DNA of 64,000 nt, from positions 1,054,001 through 1,118,000 of the forward strand of contig NZ_FNPH01000001.1 in NCBI RefSeq assembly GCF_900107255.1, written 5' to 3'. Below, one piece after another: positions 1 through 9,147 of this stretch. Position numbers and translations under genes: made by a program. Within the stretch, counting starts at the first letter, position 1, and each line of letters begins with the position of its first letter. The notes below the pieces were generated by a model. That model was not told the DNA's origin and made no database searches. It saw only the letters and a list, made by a program, of their open reading frames with translations. This DNA comes from Micromonospora pattaloongensis (lineage in GTDB: Bacteria > Actinomycetota > Actinomycetes > Mycobacteriales > Micromonosporaceae).

Positions 1-1701
1 AACCTCGGTCCGCTCCCCGGTCCGCCGGTCGCGCAGCTCCACGTACCCGTCGGTCAGGCGGCGGCCGACCACGACGGCCCGCGGGATACCGATCAGCTCC
101 GCGTCGGTGAACTTCACCCCGGCGGAGACGTGCGGCCGGTCGTCGACCAGCACCCGCCGGCCCCGCGCGCTGAGCTCGCCCGCGAGCCGCAGCGCCGCGT
201 CGATCTGCGGGCCCTTGCCGGCGGGGATCACGTGCACGTCGCACGGCGCCACCGCCGCAGGCCAGGTCAGGCCCCGCTCGTCGTGGTGCTGCTCGGCGAT
301 CGCCGCGACCGCTCGGGACACGCCGATGCCGTAGCAGCCCATCAACAGCCGCACCGGCTTGCCCTCCGGGCCCAGCGCGTCCACCTCGAACGCGTCGGTG
401 AAGCGGCGACCCAGTTGGAAGATGTGCCCGATCTCGATGCCGCGGCGCATGCTCAGGGCCGCGCCGCAGCGGGGGCACGGGTCGCCGGCGCGGACGTCCG
501 CGGCCTCGATCACGCCGTCCGGCGTGAAGTCCCGGCCGCAGACCACGTTCACCGCGTGCCGGCCGGGCTCGTTCGCGCCGGTCAACCACGCGGTGCCGGG
601 CGACACCCGCGGGTCGACCAGGTAGCGCAGCCCCTGCTTGGCCAGCAGCTGCGGGCCGATGTAGCCGCGCACCAGCTCCGGACGGGCGGCGAAGTCGTCG
701 AACATCGCCACGGTGGCCGGGTGCAGGGCGGCGTTGACCCGCTTCAGGTCCACCTCGCGATCGCCGGGCACCCCGATGACCAGCAGCTCGGGCTCCTCGG
801 CGCCGGGGCGGGTGACCGTGACGACGACGTTCTTGAGGGTGGCGCCCGCCGTCCAGTCGGCACGGTCGCCGAGCCGCCGCTCGTTGGCGAGCGCGACCAG
901 CGTGGCGATCGTCGGGGTGTCCGGGGTGTCGTGCACGGTCGGCGCCGGATGCGCGTCGGGGTCACCGGCGGGCGGCGCGGGCGTCGTGACCGCCTCGGTG
1001 TTGGCGGCGTAGTCGCAGCCCGTGCAGCCCACGTACGTGTCCTCGCCGACCGGGGTCGCCGCCAGGAACTCCTCCGAGGCCGAGCCGCCCATCGCGCCCG
1101 ACATCGCGGCGACGACCGTGTAGTCCAGCCCGAGCCGGTCGAAGATCCGCCGATAGGCCGCGCGGTGCCGGTCGTACGCCGCCTGCAGGCCCGTCTCGTC
1201 CAGGTCGAAGGAGTACGCGTCCTTCATCAGGAACTCGCGGCCGCGCAGCAGCCCCGCCCGGGGCCGCGCCTCGTCCCGGAACTTCGTCTGCACCTGGAAG
1301 AGCGTCACCGGGAAGTCCCGGTACGAGGTGAACAGGTCGCGGACCAGCAGCGCCGCCATCTCCTCGTGGGTCGGCGCGAGCAGGTGCTCGGCGCCGCGTC
1401 GGTCGGCGAGGGTGAAGATGTCGTCGCCGTACTCGGCCCAGCGGCCGCTCGTCTCGTACGGCTGCCGCGGGAGCAGGGCAGGGAAGTGCACCTCCTGACC
1501 GCCGATCGCGGTCATCTCCTCGCGCACCACCTGCGTCACCCGGTCGAGCACCAGCTTGCCCATCGGCAGCCACGTGTAGCCCCCGGACGCGGCCCGCCGG
1601 ATGTAGCCGGCCCGCAGCAGCAGGCGGTGGCTGGGCACCTCGGCCTCCGCCGGATCGTCCCGGAGCGTACGCAGCAGCAACGTCGACATCCGCAGCAGCA
1701 T
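1..1701 (-). CDS. proS: Prolyl-tRNA synthetase, 3' end cut by window edge
   Basis: Class II aminoacyl-tRNA synthetase that charges tRNA-Pro in the cytoplasm. Read from the complement of 1701 it starts [16 protein letters not shown] and stays open to base 1, giving 567 residues. Bacterial-type ProRS is about 570-590 residues, so only a short C-terminal tail is missing. Visible signatures are the motif 2 stretch [19 protein letters not shown], the CxxC-containing editing-domain region ([16 protein letters not shown]) that marks the bacterial form, and the C-terminal anticodon-binding domain ending [13 protein letters not shown]. An in-frame ATG at 1689 is an alternative start, but MLLRMS matches the usual N-terminus of actinobacterial ProRS. 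It is transcribed away from the next gene. Confidence 0.95.
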   Translation of the reverse strand, partial: MLLRMSTLLLRTLRDDPAEAEVPSHRLLLRAGYIRRAASGGYTWLPMGKLVLDRVTQVVREEMTAIGGQEVHFPALLPRQPYETSGRWAEYGDDIFTLADRRGAEHLLAPTHEEMAALLVRDLFTSYRDFPVTLFQVQTKFRDEARPRAGLLRGREFLMKDAYSFDLDETGLQAAYDRHRAAYRRIFDRLGLDYTVVAAMSGAMGGSASEEFLAATPVGEDTYVGCTGCDYAANTEAVTTPAPPAGDPDAHPAPTVHDTPDTPTIATLVALANERRLGDRADWTAGATLKNVVVTVTRPGAEEPELLVIGVPGDREVDLKRVNAALHPATVAMFDDFAARPELVRGYIGPQLLAKQGLRYLVDPRVSPGTAWLTGANEPGRHAVNVVCGRDFTPDGVIEAADVRAGDPCPRCGAALSMRRGIEIGHIFQLGRRFTDAFEVDALGPEGKPVRLLMGCYGIGVSRAVAAIAEQHHDERGLTWPAAVAPCDVHVIPAGKGPQIDAALRLAGELSARGRRVLVDDRPHVSAGVKFTDAELIGIPRAVVVGRRLTDGYVELRDRRTGERTEV

Positions 1702-1845
1702 GCGGGCAGCGTGGCACGCCGCGGAGCCGGTGTCGATGAGATTCGGCGGTGCGGCGTGCGCCACGTCACCGGTCCGCCCGGCGACCCGCACCGGTGACGG
1801 ATGCCAGACTGACCGACACGCAGACAGGGACGGCAGGGGGCGGAC

Positions 1846-2613
1846 GTGCGCTGGGGCAGCTTCGTGGCGGTCGGGGACAGCTTCACCGAGGGCATGGACG
1901 ACGCCTACCCGGACGGCACCTACCGGGGCTGGGCGGACCTGGTCGCGACGGCGCTGGCCGCGCAGGCCGGACCCGACTTCGGGTACGCGAACCTCGCCAT
2001 CCGGGGCAGACTCTTCCCGAGCGTCGTCGCCGAGCAGGTGCCGGCGGCGCTGGCGATGCGCCCCGACCTGATCAGCTTCGCCGCCGGCGGGAACGACGTG
2101 CTGCGCCGCAACTTCGACGCGTACGCGCTGATGGAGCGCTTCGACGCGGTCGTCGGCGAGCTCCGGGCCACCGGCGCCGACGTCCTGCTGTTCCGGTTCG
2201 CCGACGTGATGGCGCGGCTGCCCGGGCAGCGAATCGTCGCGCCGCGGGTCGCGATCCTCAACAAGGCGGTGGGGGAGACGGCGGAGCGGCACGGCGCGAT
2301 CCTGGTGGACCTCTTCGCCGACGACGCGTTCCTGCACCCGCTGCTGTGGAGCCGGGACCGGCTGCACATGTCGGAGCACGGCCACCGGCGGGTCGCGGCG
2401 CGGGTGCTGACGGCGCTCGGCGTGGAGTGCGACCCGGAATGGCTGCTGGTGCCGCCGAAGCCGGCGCCCACGCCGTGGCTCGCGGCGCGCGGCGCGGACC
2501 TGCGGTGGGCGGGGGAGCACCTGGCGCCCTGGATCAAGCGGCGGCTGACCGGGCGATCGTCCGGCGACACGGTGACGGCGAAGCGCCCGGTGCTCGCGCC
2601 GCTGACGGACTGA
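1846..2613 (+). CDS. SGNH/GDSL-family hydrolase
   Basis: Probable esterase or lipase of the SGNH fold, 255 residues, GTG start, no signal peptide, so likely cytoplasmic. The nucleophile block GDSFTEG lies at residues 10-16 (Ser12). The oxyanion Asn is in GGND (81-84), and the Asp-His pair is in [10 protein letters not shown] (171-180). Length and block order match the bacterial SGNH_hydrolase group, which is often annotated only as lipase; the substrate cannot be read from sequence. It diverges from proS, with about 145 bases between the starts, and precedes the rhodanese gene by 46 bases in the same direction. Confidence 0.85.
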   Translation: MRWGSFVAVGDSFTEGMDDAYPDGTYRGWADLVATALAAQAGPDFGYANLAIRGRLFPSVVAEQVPAALAMRPDLISFAAGGNDVLRRNFDAYALMERFDAVVGELRATGADVLLFRFADVMARLPGQRIVAPRVAILNKAVGETAERHGAILVDLFADDAFLHPLLWSRDRLHMSEHGHRRVAARVLTALGVECDPEWLLVPPKPAPTPWLAARGADLRWAGEHLAPWIKRRLTGRSSGDTVTAKRPVLAPLTD

Positions 2614-2659
2614 CGCCCCTACCGGCCCCGCGGGCCGCCGGTCGGGATACGGTCAGCAC

Positions 2660-3568
2660 ATGCCTGTACCGAGCGATCCCGCGCCGAACCTCCAGGGGTA
2701 CGCCGAGCCGCAGCGCCTGGTGACCACCCAGTGGTTGGCGGACAACCTCGACACGCCCGGCCTCGTCGTCGTGGAGTCCGACGAGGACGTGCTGCTCTAC
2801 GACACCGGCCACATTCCCGGGGCCGTGAAGGTCGACTGGCACACGGAGCTGAACGACGAACTCAGCCGCGACTACCTCGACGCCGAGCGGTTTGCCGCGC
2901 TCTGTGCGGAGAAGGGCATCGGCCGTGCCGACACGGTCGTCTTCTACGGCGACAACTTCAACTGGTGGGCCGCGTACGCGCTCTGGGTCTTCGAGCTGTT
3001 CGGTCACGCCGACGTGCGGTTGCTCGACGGCGGCCGGCAGAAGTGGATCGCCGAGGGCCGGGAGCTGACCCGGGAGCGGGTGCAGCGTCCCCGTGCCGAC
3101 TACCCGGTCCCGGTCCGCAACGACGCCAACATCCGCGCGTTCCGCGACCAGGTGATGGCGCACATGTCGGCGGGTCGGCCGATGGTCGACGTGCGGTCGC
3201 CGGGGGAGTACAGCGGCGAGCTGCTCTCCATGCCGGACTATCCGCAGGAGGGTGCGATGCGCGGCGGGCACATCCCCGGCGCGGTGAACAAGCCCTGGAA
3301 GTCGGCGGCGAACGAGGACGGCTCGTTCAAGCCGGTGGAGGAGCTGCGCGCGATCTACGCCGACCAGCTGGGCCTGTCGCGCGACGACGACATCATCGCC
3401 TACTGCCGGATCGGCGAGCGCTCCAGCCACACCTGGTTCGTCCTCCGGCACCTGCTCGGTTACCCGCAGGTGCGCAACTACGACGGCTCGTGGACCGAGT
3501 GGGGCAACCTGGTGCGGGCGCCGATCGCCCGCGGCGAAGAGCCGGGCGGGATCACCCCGCAGGGCTGA
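2660..3568 (+). CDS. sseA: Thiosulfate sulfurtransferase (tandem rhodanese)
   Basis: Transfers sulfane sulfur from thiosulfate or a related donor to an acceptor thiol; cytoplasmic. The 302-residue protein has two rhodanese domains. The N-terminal one (about 20-140) is inactive-looking, with the conserved DTGHIPGA at 48-55. The C-terminal one (about 155-290) carries the active-site loop CRIGERS at 249-255, with catalytic Cys249. It closely resembles the actinobacterial SseA/CysA thiosulfate sulfurtransferases. ATG start at 2660. There is no sulfur-metabolism neighbour, so the physiological donor is unknown. Confidence 0.9.
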   Translation: MPVPSDPAPNLQGYAEPQRLVTTQWLADNLDTPGLVVVESDEDVLLYDTGHIPGAVKVDWHTELNDELSRDYLDAERFAALCAEKGIGRADTVVFYGDNFNWWAAYALWVFELFGHADVRLLDGGRQKWIAEGRELTRERVQRPRADYPVPVRNDANIRAFRDQVMAHMSAGRPMVDVRSPGEYSGELLSMPDYPQEGAMRGGHIPGAVNKPWKSAANEDGSFKPVEELRAIYADQLGLSRDDDIIAYCRIGERSSHTWFVLRHLLGYPQVRNYDGSWTEWGNLVRAPIARGEEPGGITPQG

Positions 3569-3670
3569 CGTGATTGTGGACGCCGGTACCGTGTCGGTCG
3601 GACGTACGCGGGGTCATCGGTGACCACCCGGCGGTCGCTCGGTTCCCAGCCGCCGGCGTGCCGCGGTAGG

Positions 3671-3710
3671 TGAACGCTCGTTCAGGACGGGCTTGACACG
3701 AGGTTAGGCT
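3671..3710 (+). promoter_or_regulatory. TetR-type operator and leaderless -10 element
   Basis: TGAACG-CT-CGTTCA at 3671-3684 is a perfect dyad. A -10-like TAGGCT at 3705-3710 lies six bases before the GTG of the TetR gene, the spacing of an actinobacterial leaderless promoter. The dyad would cover the -35 zone, which fits autorepression. A related site (AACGATCGTT followed by CAGG) stands before the carboxyltransferase gene at 9154. Confidence 0.6.
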
Positions 3711-3716
3711 GGCCGG

Positions 3717-4319
3717 GTGACGGTGGAGCAGCAGATAAACGGGGCGTCGGCGACCGCCCCTCGGAAGCGGTCGCGTCGGGACGAGATCCTCGAGATCGCG
3801 GTGGGTCTGTTCGCATCACGCGGCTATCACGGCGTATCGATGGACGACGTCGGCGCCGCCGCCGGGGTGACCGGTCCCGCGCTCTACCACCACTTCGCCG
3901 GCAAGGAGGCGATGCTGGTCGCGGCGCTGATCCCGGTCAGCGAGGGCCTGCTGGGGGGCGGCCGCGCCCGCGTGGCACGGCACCCCGGGGACGGGCGTGC
4001 GGCGCTGGAGTCACTGATCGACTTCCACGTCGAGTTCGCTCTGGCGAACCCGGCGGTCATCGCGCTCCACCTGCACGAGCTGGACCGGTTGCCCGAGGAA
4101 CCGCGTCGCCAGATCCGGCGGTTGCAGCGACTCTACGTCGAGGAGTGGGTGACGGTCCTCACCGCGCTGCGCGGTGAGCTCGCCCCGGCGGAGGCCCGCG
4201 TGCTGGCGCACGCCGCCTTCGGCCTGATGAACTCCACCCCGTTCCTCGGTGGCGAGGTCGACCGGGATCGGCGTGCGACGCTGCTGCGCGCGGCCACCCT
4301 CGCCGCCCTGCTCGGCTAG
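3717..4319 (+). CDS. TetR-family regulator of acyl-CoA gene cluster
   Basis: One-component transcriptional repressor, 200 residues. The N-terminal helix-turn-helix lies at about residues 20-65, with the typical sequence GVSMDDVGAAAGVTGPALYHHF. The C-terminal ligand-binding domain is variable. The GTG start is chosen because an operator and a -10 element sit directly upstream, suggesting a leaderless, self-controlled transcript. The gene lies 39 bases before the biotin carboxylase gene, so it very likely controls the acyl-CoA carboxylase and dehydrogenase genes that follow and senses an acyl-CoA or branched-chain intermediate. The ligand is inference. Confidence 0.85.
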   Translation: MTVEQQINGASATAPRKRSRRDEILEIAVGLFASRGYHGVSMDDVGAAAGVTGPALYHHFAGKEAMLVAALIPVSEGLLGGGRARVARHPGDGRAALESLIDFHVEFALANPAVIALHLHELDRLPEEPRRQIRRLQRLYVEEWVTVLTALRGELAPAEARVLAHAAFGLMNSTPFLGGEVDRDRRATLLRAATLAALLG

Positions 4320-4358
4320 CCGCGCCTGGTCACGCACCACCGCAATGAAAGGGAAAGA

Positions 4359-5696
4359 ATGATCGAGTCGCTGCTCGTCGCCAACCGGGGCGAGATCGCC
4401 CGTCGAGTCATCCGGACGGCCCGCCGGTTGGGCATCCGCGCGATCGCCGTGTACTCGGAGGCCGACGCGGGCCTGCCGTTCGTGGCGGAGGCCGACGAGG
4501 CCGTCTGCGTCGGGCCCGCCAACCCCGCGCAGAGCTACCGCAACACCGAGGCGATCCTCGCCGCCGCGAAGAGCACCGGCGCGCAGGCCATCCACCCCGG
4601 CTACGGGTTCCTCTCCGAGAACGCCGACTTCGCCCGTACGGTCGAGGCCAACGGCCTGATCTGGGTCGGTCCCGGCGCGGACGCGATCAGCGCGATGGGC
4701 GACAAGATCAACGCCCGTAACCTGATGGCCGCGGCCGGCGTGCCGGTCGCGCCCGGCACGACCGACCCGGCCGCCGATGTGGACGCCGCGGTCGCGGCCG
4801 CGGCGGAGATCGGCTACCCGGTGATGGTCAAGGCCGCCGCGGGTGGCGGCGGCATGGGCATGGGCGTGGCCGCCGACGAGGCGGCGCTGCGCACGGAGTA
4901 CGACAAGGTGCGCGCGTTCGCGGAGCGGATGTTCGGCGACGGCTCCGTCCTGATCGAGCGGTACTTCCCGCGGGTACGCCACGTCGAGGTGCAGATTCTC
5001 GGGCTGGCCGACGGCCGGGTGGTCGCGCTCGGTGAGCGCGAGTGTTCGGTGCAGCGGCGCAACCAGAAGCTCGTCGAGGAGTCGCCGTCCCCGGCGGTCT
5101 CGCCGGAGCTGCGCGCCGAGCTGCTGGCCGCGGCCGTGCGGGCAGGGGAAGCGGTCGGCTACCGCAACGCCGGCACCGTGGAGTGCCTGCTCGATCCCAC
5201 GACCGGGCAGTTCTTCTTCCTGGAGATGAACACGCGGCTGCAGGTCGAGCACCCGGTGACGGAGTTCGTCTACGGCGTCGATCTGGTCGAGGAGCAGCTC
5301 CGGGTCGCCGCCGGGCTGCCGCCGACCTTCGACCCGGCCGCGCTCGCCCCGCGCGGGCACGCGATCGAGGTGCGGATCAACGCGGAGGACCCGAAGCGCT
5401 TCCTGCCCGGCCCGGGGGCGATCACGACGTGGGTCGAGCCGGAGGGTGACGGGGTGCGCGTCGACTCCGGCTACGCGGCGGGGACTACGGTCACCCCGTT
5501 CTACGACTCGCTGATGGCCAAGTTGATCGTGTACGGCACCGACCGCGCCGAGGCGCTCGAGCGGGCCCGGACCGCGGTCGCCGGCTTCGAGATCGCCGGT
5601 CCGAAGTGCAACCTGCCGTTCTTCACGGAGCTGTTCGACAACGCCGAGTTCGTCTCCGGCGACTACGACACCGGCATCGTCGGCCGGATGCGCTGA
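4359..5696 (+). CDS. accC: Biotin carboxylase subunit of an acyl-CoA carboxylase
   Basis: ATP-dependent carboxylation of the biotin carried by a BCCP domain, the first half-reaction of an acyl-CoA carboxylase. The 445-residue protein shows HPGYGFLSENADF (79-91), the glycine-rich ATP-grasp loop GGGGMGMG (162-169), ECSVQRRNQK (228-237) and EMNTRLQVEHPVTE (289-302). The ribosome site AAAGGGAAAG precedes the ATG. With HMG-CoA lyase, a carboxyltransferase and an acyl-CoA dehydrogenase nearby, methylcrotonyl-CoA is a likely target. Oddly, the chain ends after the carboxylase domain. Methylcrotonyl-CoA carboxylase alpha chains normally continue for about 200 residues to a biotinyl-lysine domain, which is absent here. 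Confidence 0.9.
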   Translation: MIESLLVANRGEIARRVIRTARRLGIRAIAVYSEADAGLPFVAEADEAVCVGPANPAQSYRNTEAILAAAKSTGAQAIHPGYGFLSENADFARTVEANGLIWVGPGADAISAMGDKINARNLMAAAGVPVAPGTTDPAADVDAAVAAAAEIGYPVMVKAAAGGGGMGMGVAADEAALRTEYDKVRAFAERMFGDGSVLIERYFPRVRHVEVQILGLADGRVVALGERECSVQRRNQKLVEESPSPAVSPELRAELLAAAVRAGEAVGYRNAGTVECLLDPTTGQFFFLEMNTRLQVEHPVTEFVYGVDLVEEQLRVAAGLPPTFDPAALAPRGHAIEVRINAEDPKRFLPGPGAITTWVEPEGDGVRVDSGYAAGTTVTPFYDSLMAKLIVYGTDRAEALERARTAVAGFEIAGPKCNLPFFTELFDNAEFVSGDYDTGIVGRMR

Positions 5697-5702
5697 CGCA
5701 TT

Positions 5703-5737
5703 CCCGCGGATCCCCCGCCCGGCGGGGGATCCGCGGG
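5703..5737. terminator. Strong hairpin after biotin carboxylase gene
   Basis: Seventeen bases at 5703-5719 are perfectly complementary to 5721-5737, with a one-base centre, so the real loop is a few bases larger. It starts seven bases after the stop codon and should end the TetR-accC transcript. The HMG-CoA lyase gene therefore probably has its own promoter. Confidence 0.75.
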
Positions 5738-5881
5738 ACGCATGCGTGTTTGCGCCTTTGCTCTGCTTACCGATAGGAAGCGCCCGGGTCGCGCCTTACC
5801 GCCGGGCGCCGCCTCCGCAGCCGACGCAGAGCGAAGTCGCGCGCGACAATATTCAGGGTGGACGTCACAGCGAGGTGACAG

Positions 5882-6790
5882 ATGGAACCACTGCCGGAGT
5901 CCGTGTCGATCCGCGAGGTCGGGCCGCGCGACGGGCTGCAGAACGAGGATCCGGTGCCGACCGATGCGAAGGTGCGGCTGATCGACGCGCTCTCGGCGAC
6001 CGGCGTCGGTCGGATCGAGGCGGTCTCGTTCGTGCATCCGAAGGCGATCCCGCAGATGGCCGACGCGGACGAGGTGTGGCAGCGGGCCGCGAAACCGCCG
6101 CGGGTGCGCTACTCGGCGCTGGTGCCCAACTCCCGGGGCGCGCAGCGCGCCCTCGCCGCCGGCTTCACCGAGATCGAGGTCGTGGTGTCGGCCAGCGACA
6201 CGCACAACCGCCGGAACGTCAACCGTTCGACCGCCGAGTCCCTCGACGACATCGCCGCGTTGATCGCGCTCCTGCACGACGCCGGAGCCCGGGTCGAGGT
6301 GATCATCGCGACCAGCTTCGGCTGCCCGTACGAGGGGGACATCGACCCGGCGCGGGTGGCGGGCATCGTGGACCGGGTCCGGGCCGACGGCGCGGACCGG
6401 ATCGCGTTCGGCGACACGACCGGTATGGGCACCCCGCGGCGGGTCCGCGAGCTGCTCGGCGCGGTACGGGACCGGCACGCCGACGTCCCGTTGCTGCTGC
6501 ACTTCCACAACACCCGGGGCACCGGGCTGGCGAACATCCTCGCGGCGCTCGAACTGGGCGTCACCGAGTTCGACGCCAGCGTCGGTGGGCTGGGCGGCTG
6601 CCCGTACGCGCCGGGGGCGAGCGGGAACGTCGCGACCGAGGAGGTCGTGCACATGCTGCACGACATGGGGATCGCGACCGGGATCGACCTGGAGGCGATG
6701 ATCGAGGCAGCGGCGCTCGCCGAGGAGATCGTCGGTCGGCGATTGCCGTCCGGGGTGCTTCGGGCCGGCCCGCGTACCCGTCTTGTCTAG
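5882..6790 (+). CDS. mvaB: Hydroxymethylglutaryl-CoA lyase
   Basis: Cleaves HMG-CoA to acetyl-CoA and acetoacetate, the last step of leucine breakdown; cytoplasmic TIM-barrel metal enzyme. The 302-residue protein carries EVGPRDGLQNE (12-22) with the metal-site Asp, the metal-binding His pair in LHFHN (206-210), and the mobile catalytic loop GGCPYAPGASGN with Cys240. The signature GCPYAPGASGN separates true HMG-CoA lyases from other pyruvate-carboxyltransferase-fold enzymes. ATG start with AGGTGAC upstream. Its position between the carboxylase and carboxyltransferase genes supports a leucine/isovalerate catabolic cluster. Confidence 0.92.
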   Translation: MEPLPESVSIREVGPRDGLQNEDPVPTDAKVRLIDALSATGVGRIEAVSFVHPKAIPQMADADEVWQRAAKPPRVRYSALVPNSRGAQRALAAGFTEIEVVVSASDTHNRRNVNRSTAESLDDIAALIALLHDAGARVEVIIATSFGCPYEGDIDPARVAGIVDRVRADGADRIAFGDTTGMGTPRRVRELLGAVRDRHADVPLLLHFHNTRGTGLANILAALELGVTEFDASVGGLGGCPYAPGASGNVATEEVVHMLHDMGIATGIDLEAMIEAAALAEEIVGRRLPSGVLRAGPRTRLV

Positions 6791-6911
6791 TTAGTACTTT
6801 CTCTGGCGAAACGCGTGACCCGTCCGTCAGCGTCTCGTTACCCAGTGCAGTGGGGCATTTCGGGCAATTGCCGCATCCCCGCTGGGAACGAGTCGTCGAC
6901 GGGGGCGGGAC

Positions 6912-8102
6912 ATGACACGGTCGGGAGTCGGGCGCACCGCGCGCGCGATCTCACGATCGGAACATGCCCGGTCGACGGGCGAGGCGCTGGCGCCGCCGGC
7001 CAACCGGCCGGGGCGGGAACGGTCGCGATTCCGGCGGCGCCGGTCCGCGCTGCGGATCGCCGTACGTGCCCTCGTCGTCGGCGGGTTCGCGGGAGTGGCC
7101 TGGCTGCTCACCGCCGGTGCGGCCCGGGCCGCGGACGTCGACACGCCCGTCACGATCGCCGTCGGCGATCTGCCCGTGGTCACGCTCGTCAACGGCTCCG
7201 GTAGCGGGGCGGTCGGGCGTGCCGGTGACGGACCGTGCGCGCCGGTCACGCCGGGGACGGACGTCCCGGGGCGGCGCACCGGTCCCGCGACCCCGTCATC
7301 GGTCGGCGAGCTGCTCGCGCCCGTGCGCCGGGCCACCGCCGTCGCGCTGCCGTGCGCGACGGTCGACCGGGGGACCCCGACCGCGGATCCGTCGCGCGCC
7401 GGATCGACGCACGCGTCGACCGACCCGACGGCGGACGCCGCCGGGACCGCCGGAGCGGACGCGGTCCCTGTCCGAGCGGCGTACCGGGCCGGACGTGCCG
7501 GCACCGGCGACCCGCTCGGCGCCGTCGTAGGGCTGGTCACCCCGCTCGGGACGACCGATGCGCCGACCGCCCCGACGGGCCTGTTCGCGTCGGTCGACGT
7601 GGTCCTCGATCCGGCCACCGACGTGCTGCACGGCCTGACCGCACCGTTCGCCGGGACGCTGCGGCCCGTGGTGCGGTCGATCGCCGGCGGCACCGGCCGG
7701 CCGGACGGTGCCCAACCGCAGACCCCGGTTCTTTCCCCGACCCCCGACGACCCGGACGGGCACACCGGCGGTGTCGAACCGGGGCAGGGGGTCGGGGCGA
7801 GCGACAGCGGTGCCTCCGGGCGGAGGTCGGTCGCCACGGAGCTGCGGGCGGCCGGCGCGTCGGCCGCCCGCCTGGGCAGGCACCTGCCCGACCGGACCCA
7901 TCCCGCCCCGCTCGGGGCGTACCTGGGCACCGGTCCGGGAGCCCCCGCGAACGGCGGCGGCTCCCCGGTCGACGGTGGCCTGGCCACCGTCGTCATCTCC
8001 TCGGTCGCGGGCAGCATGCTGGCGTTCCGCCAGCCCCCGGCGGCGACCGACATCGGGGTCCCGCGGCACGACGCCGAGGCCCCGACCGTCTCACCCGACT
8101 AG
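6912..8102 (+). CDS. Secreted or membrane-anchored Ala/Gly/Thr-rich protein, unknown
   Basis: Not recognised. The 396-residue protein begins with about 45 basic residues, then one hydrophobic segment (about 48-72) ending AARAADV, which resembles a long actinobacterial signal peptide or an N-terminal anchor. The rest is low-complexity Pro/Thr/Gly/Ala/Asp sequence with few aromatics, as in surface-exposed wall proteins. No catalytic motif is visible. It lies 250 bases before the chaplin-like gene in the same direction, so a joint role at the cell surface is a reasonable guess. Both sit inside an otherwise catabolic gene cluster. Confidence 0.65.
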   Translation: MTRSGVGRTARAISRSEHARSTGEALAPPANRPGRERSRFRRRRSALRIAVRALVVGGFAGVAWLLTAGAARAADVDTPVTIAVGDLPVVTLVNGSGSGAVGRAGDGPCAPVTPGTDVPGRRTGPATPSSVGELLAPVRRATAVALPCATVDRGTPTADPSRAGSTHASTDPTADAAGTAGADAVPVRAAYRAGRAGTGDPLGAVVGLVTPLGTTDAPTAPTGLFASVDVVLDPATDVLHGLTAPFAGTLRPVVRSIAGGTGRPDGAQPQTPVLSPTPDDPDGHTGGVEPGQGVGASDSGASGRRSVATELRAAGASAARLGRHLPDRTHPAPLGAYLGTGPGAPANGGGSPVDGGLATVVISSVAGSMLAFRQPPAATDIGVPRHDAEAPTVSPD

Positions 8103-8356
8103 TCACCCGTGACGTCGCCGCCGGTGGTGGCGGCGGGGATCCGCGGTGACCCGTGTGGGTCGCGTCCAGGGCAGATTCGTTCTGATCCGCCGGATCGGCG
8201 GGGATCTGCCGACACATCACGCCATGAGCGCGGGCGCACGTCGACAGGCGGGTCGGGGCAGCAGTGAATCGCCCGGGCACCGCCGCGCCCGAAATCGCAC
8301 CGCATGCGGAAAACGGAACCAATCCTTTGACGATTAGCGGAAGGTACTGATTGATC

Positions 8357-9037
8357 ATGAAGACCTGGGTTCGCAAGACCTTGAGCGTCGGGGTTCTCGC
8401 CGCGGGGGCGCTCCTGTTCGGGCCGACCGCCGCGCACGCCGCCGACCTCGGCGGGGTCGACAACTCCGGTGTCGGCAGCGGCACGCAGATCGTCGCCCCC
8501 GTCGACCTGTCGCTGGACGTCTGTGGCACCGGCATCGGGCTCGCCGGCGACGGCTTCGCCACCGGCTCCTGCGGTGCCGGTGGCGTCGTCAGCGCCGTGC
8601 CCCCGATCGTCCCGTTGGCAGACGGGACCGGCGCGTCGATGGGCACCGGTGGTAACGACGGGGTGCTGACCGGCACGCAGGTGTACGCGCCGGTGCAGGT
8701 GCCGATCAACCTGTGCGGCACGGCGCTCGGGCTGCTGGGCGACGCCGGCGCGGTCGCCGAGTGCGAGAGTGGCGAGACGGCCGACGACGCCGGCGCGGCC
8801 GCCGGTGGCGCGGCGATGAGCACCGGTGGTAACGACGGGGTGCTGACCGGCACGCAGGTGTACGCGCCGGTGCAGGCGCCGATCAACGTGTGCGGGACCG
8901 GGCTGGGCGTGCTCGACGACGCGGGCGCCATGGGGACCTGCGGCGACGACGACGCCGACGGCGGCACCGCGGACGCGGAAATGACCCCGGTCGCCGGGGC
9001 GGCCCAGCGGCTCCTGGCCGGGCTTCCGCTCGGCTGA
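8357..9037 (+). CDS. Chaplin-like secreted protein with three repeats
   Basis: Small secreted surface protein of 226 residues. A signal peptide of about 28 residues (MKTWVRKTLSVGVLAAGALL, ending in AHA) is followed by three related units. Each has a GTQ(V/I) strand, a run such as APVQVPINLCGT and a second Cys 15-25 residues later. Paired Cys in hydrophobic beta segments recall the chaplin domain of Streptomyces, whose members assemble into amyloid-like surface films, but units are longer and more acidic here. ATG at 8357 is preferred because it gives a clean signal peptide; a TTG at 8351 is closer to the GGAAGG ribosome site. Confidence 0.75.
   Translation: MKTWVRKTLSVGVLAAGALLFGPTAAHAADLGGVDNSGVGSGTQIVAPVDLSLDVCGTGIGLAGDGFATGSCGAGGVVSAVPPIVPLADGTGASMGTGGNDGVLTGTQVYAPVQVPINLCGTALGLLGDAGAVAECESGETADDAGAAAGGAAMSTGGNDGVLTGTQVYAPVQAPINVCGTGLGVLDDAGAMGTCGDDDADGGTADAEMTPVAGAAQRLLAGLPLG
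8643..8876 (+). repeat. 57-bp perfect direct repeat within chaplin-like gene
   Basis: Bases 8643-8699 and 8820-8876 are identical over 57 positions. They encode two copies of the unit containing GGNDGVLTGTQVYAPVQ. The offset is 177 bases, exactly 59 codons. Similarity continues past the identical block with scattered changes, while the first protein repeat (from about 8460) is clearly diverged. This points to recent duplication or gene conversion of repeats 2 and 3. Confidence 0.9.
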
Positions 9038-9065
9038 GCCCGTCGCGCCCTGATCGACAGTCACG

Positions 9066-9095
9066 GCGGGGCCCTCGCATCGGCGGGGGCCCCGC
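9066..9095 (+). terminator. Hairpin after chaplin-like gene
   Basis: GCGGGGCCC at 9066-9074 pairs with GGGCCCCGC at 9087-9095 around a 12-base loop, about 28 bases after the stop codon. It separates the surface genes from the carboxyltransferase promoter. Confidence 0.7.
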
Positions 9096-9147
9096 TCGTC
9101 GTGTTTGCGGTCCGCAGGTCGACTCGCCCGGGCCCGCCCAGATGCGC

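Noticed and set aside
130-1797. Long plus-strand open frame opposite proS
   Set aside because: It is the antisense shadow of prolyl-tRNA synthetase: Arg/His/Val-rich composition and no ribosome site.
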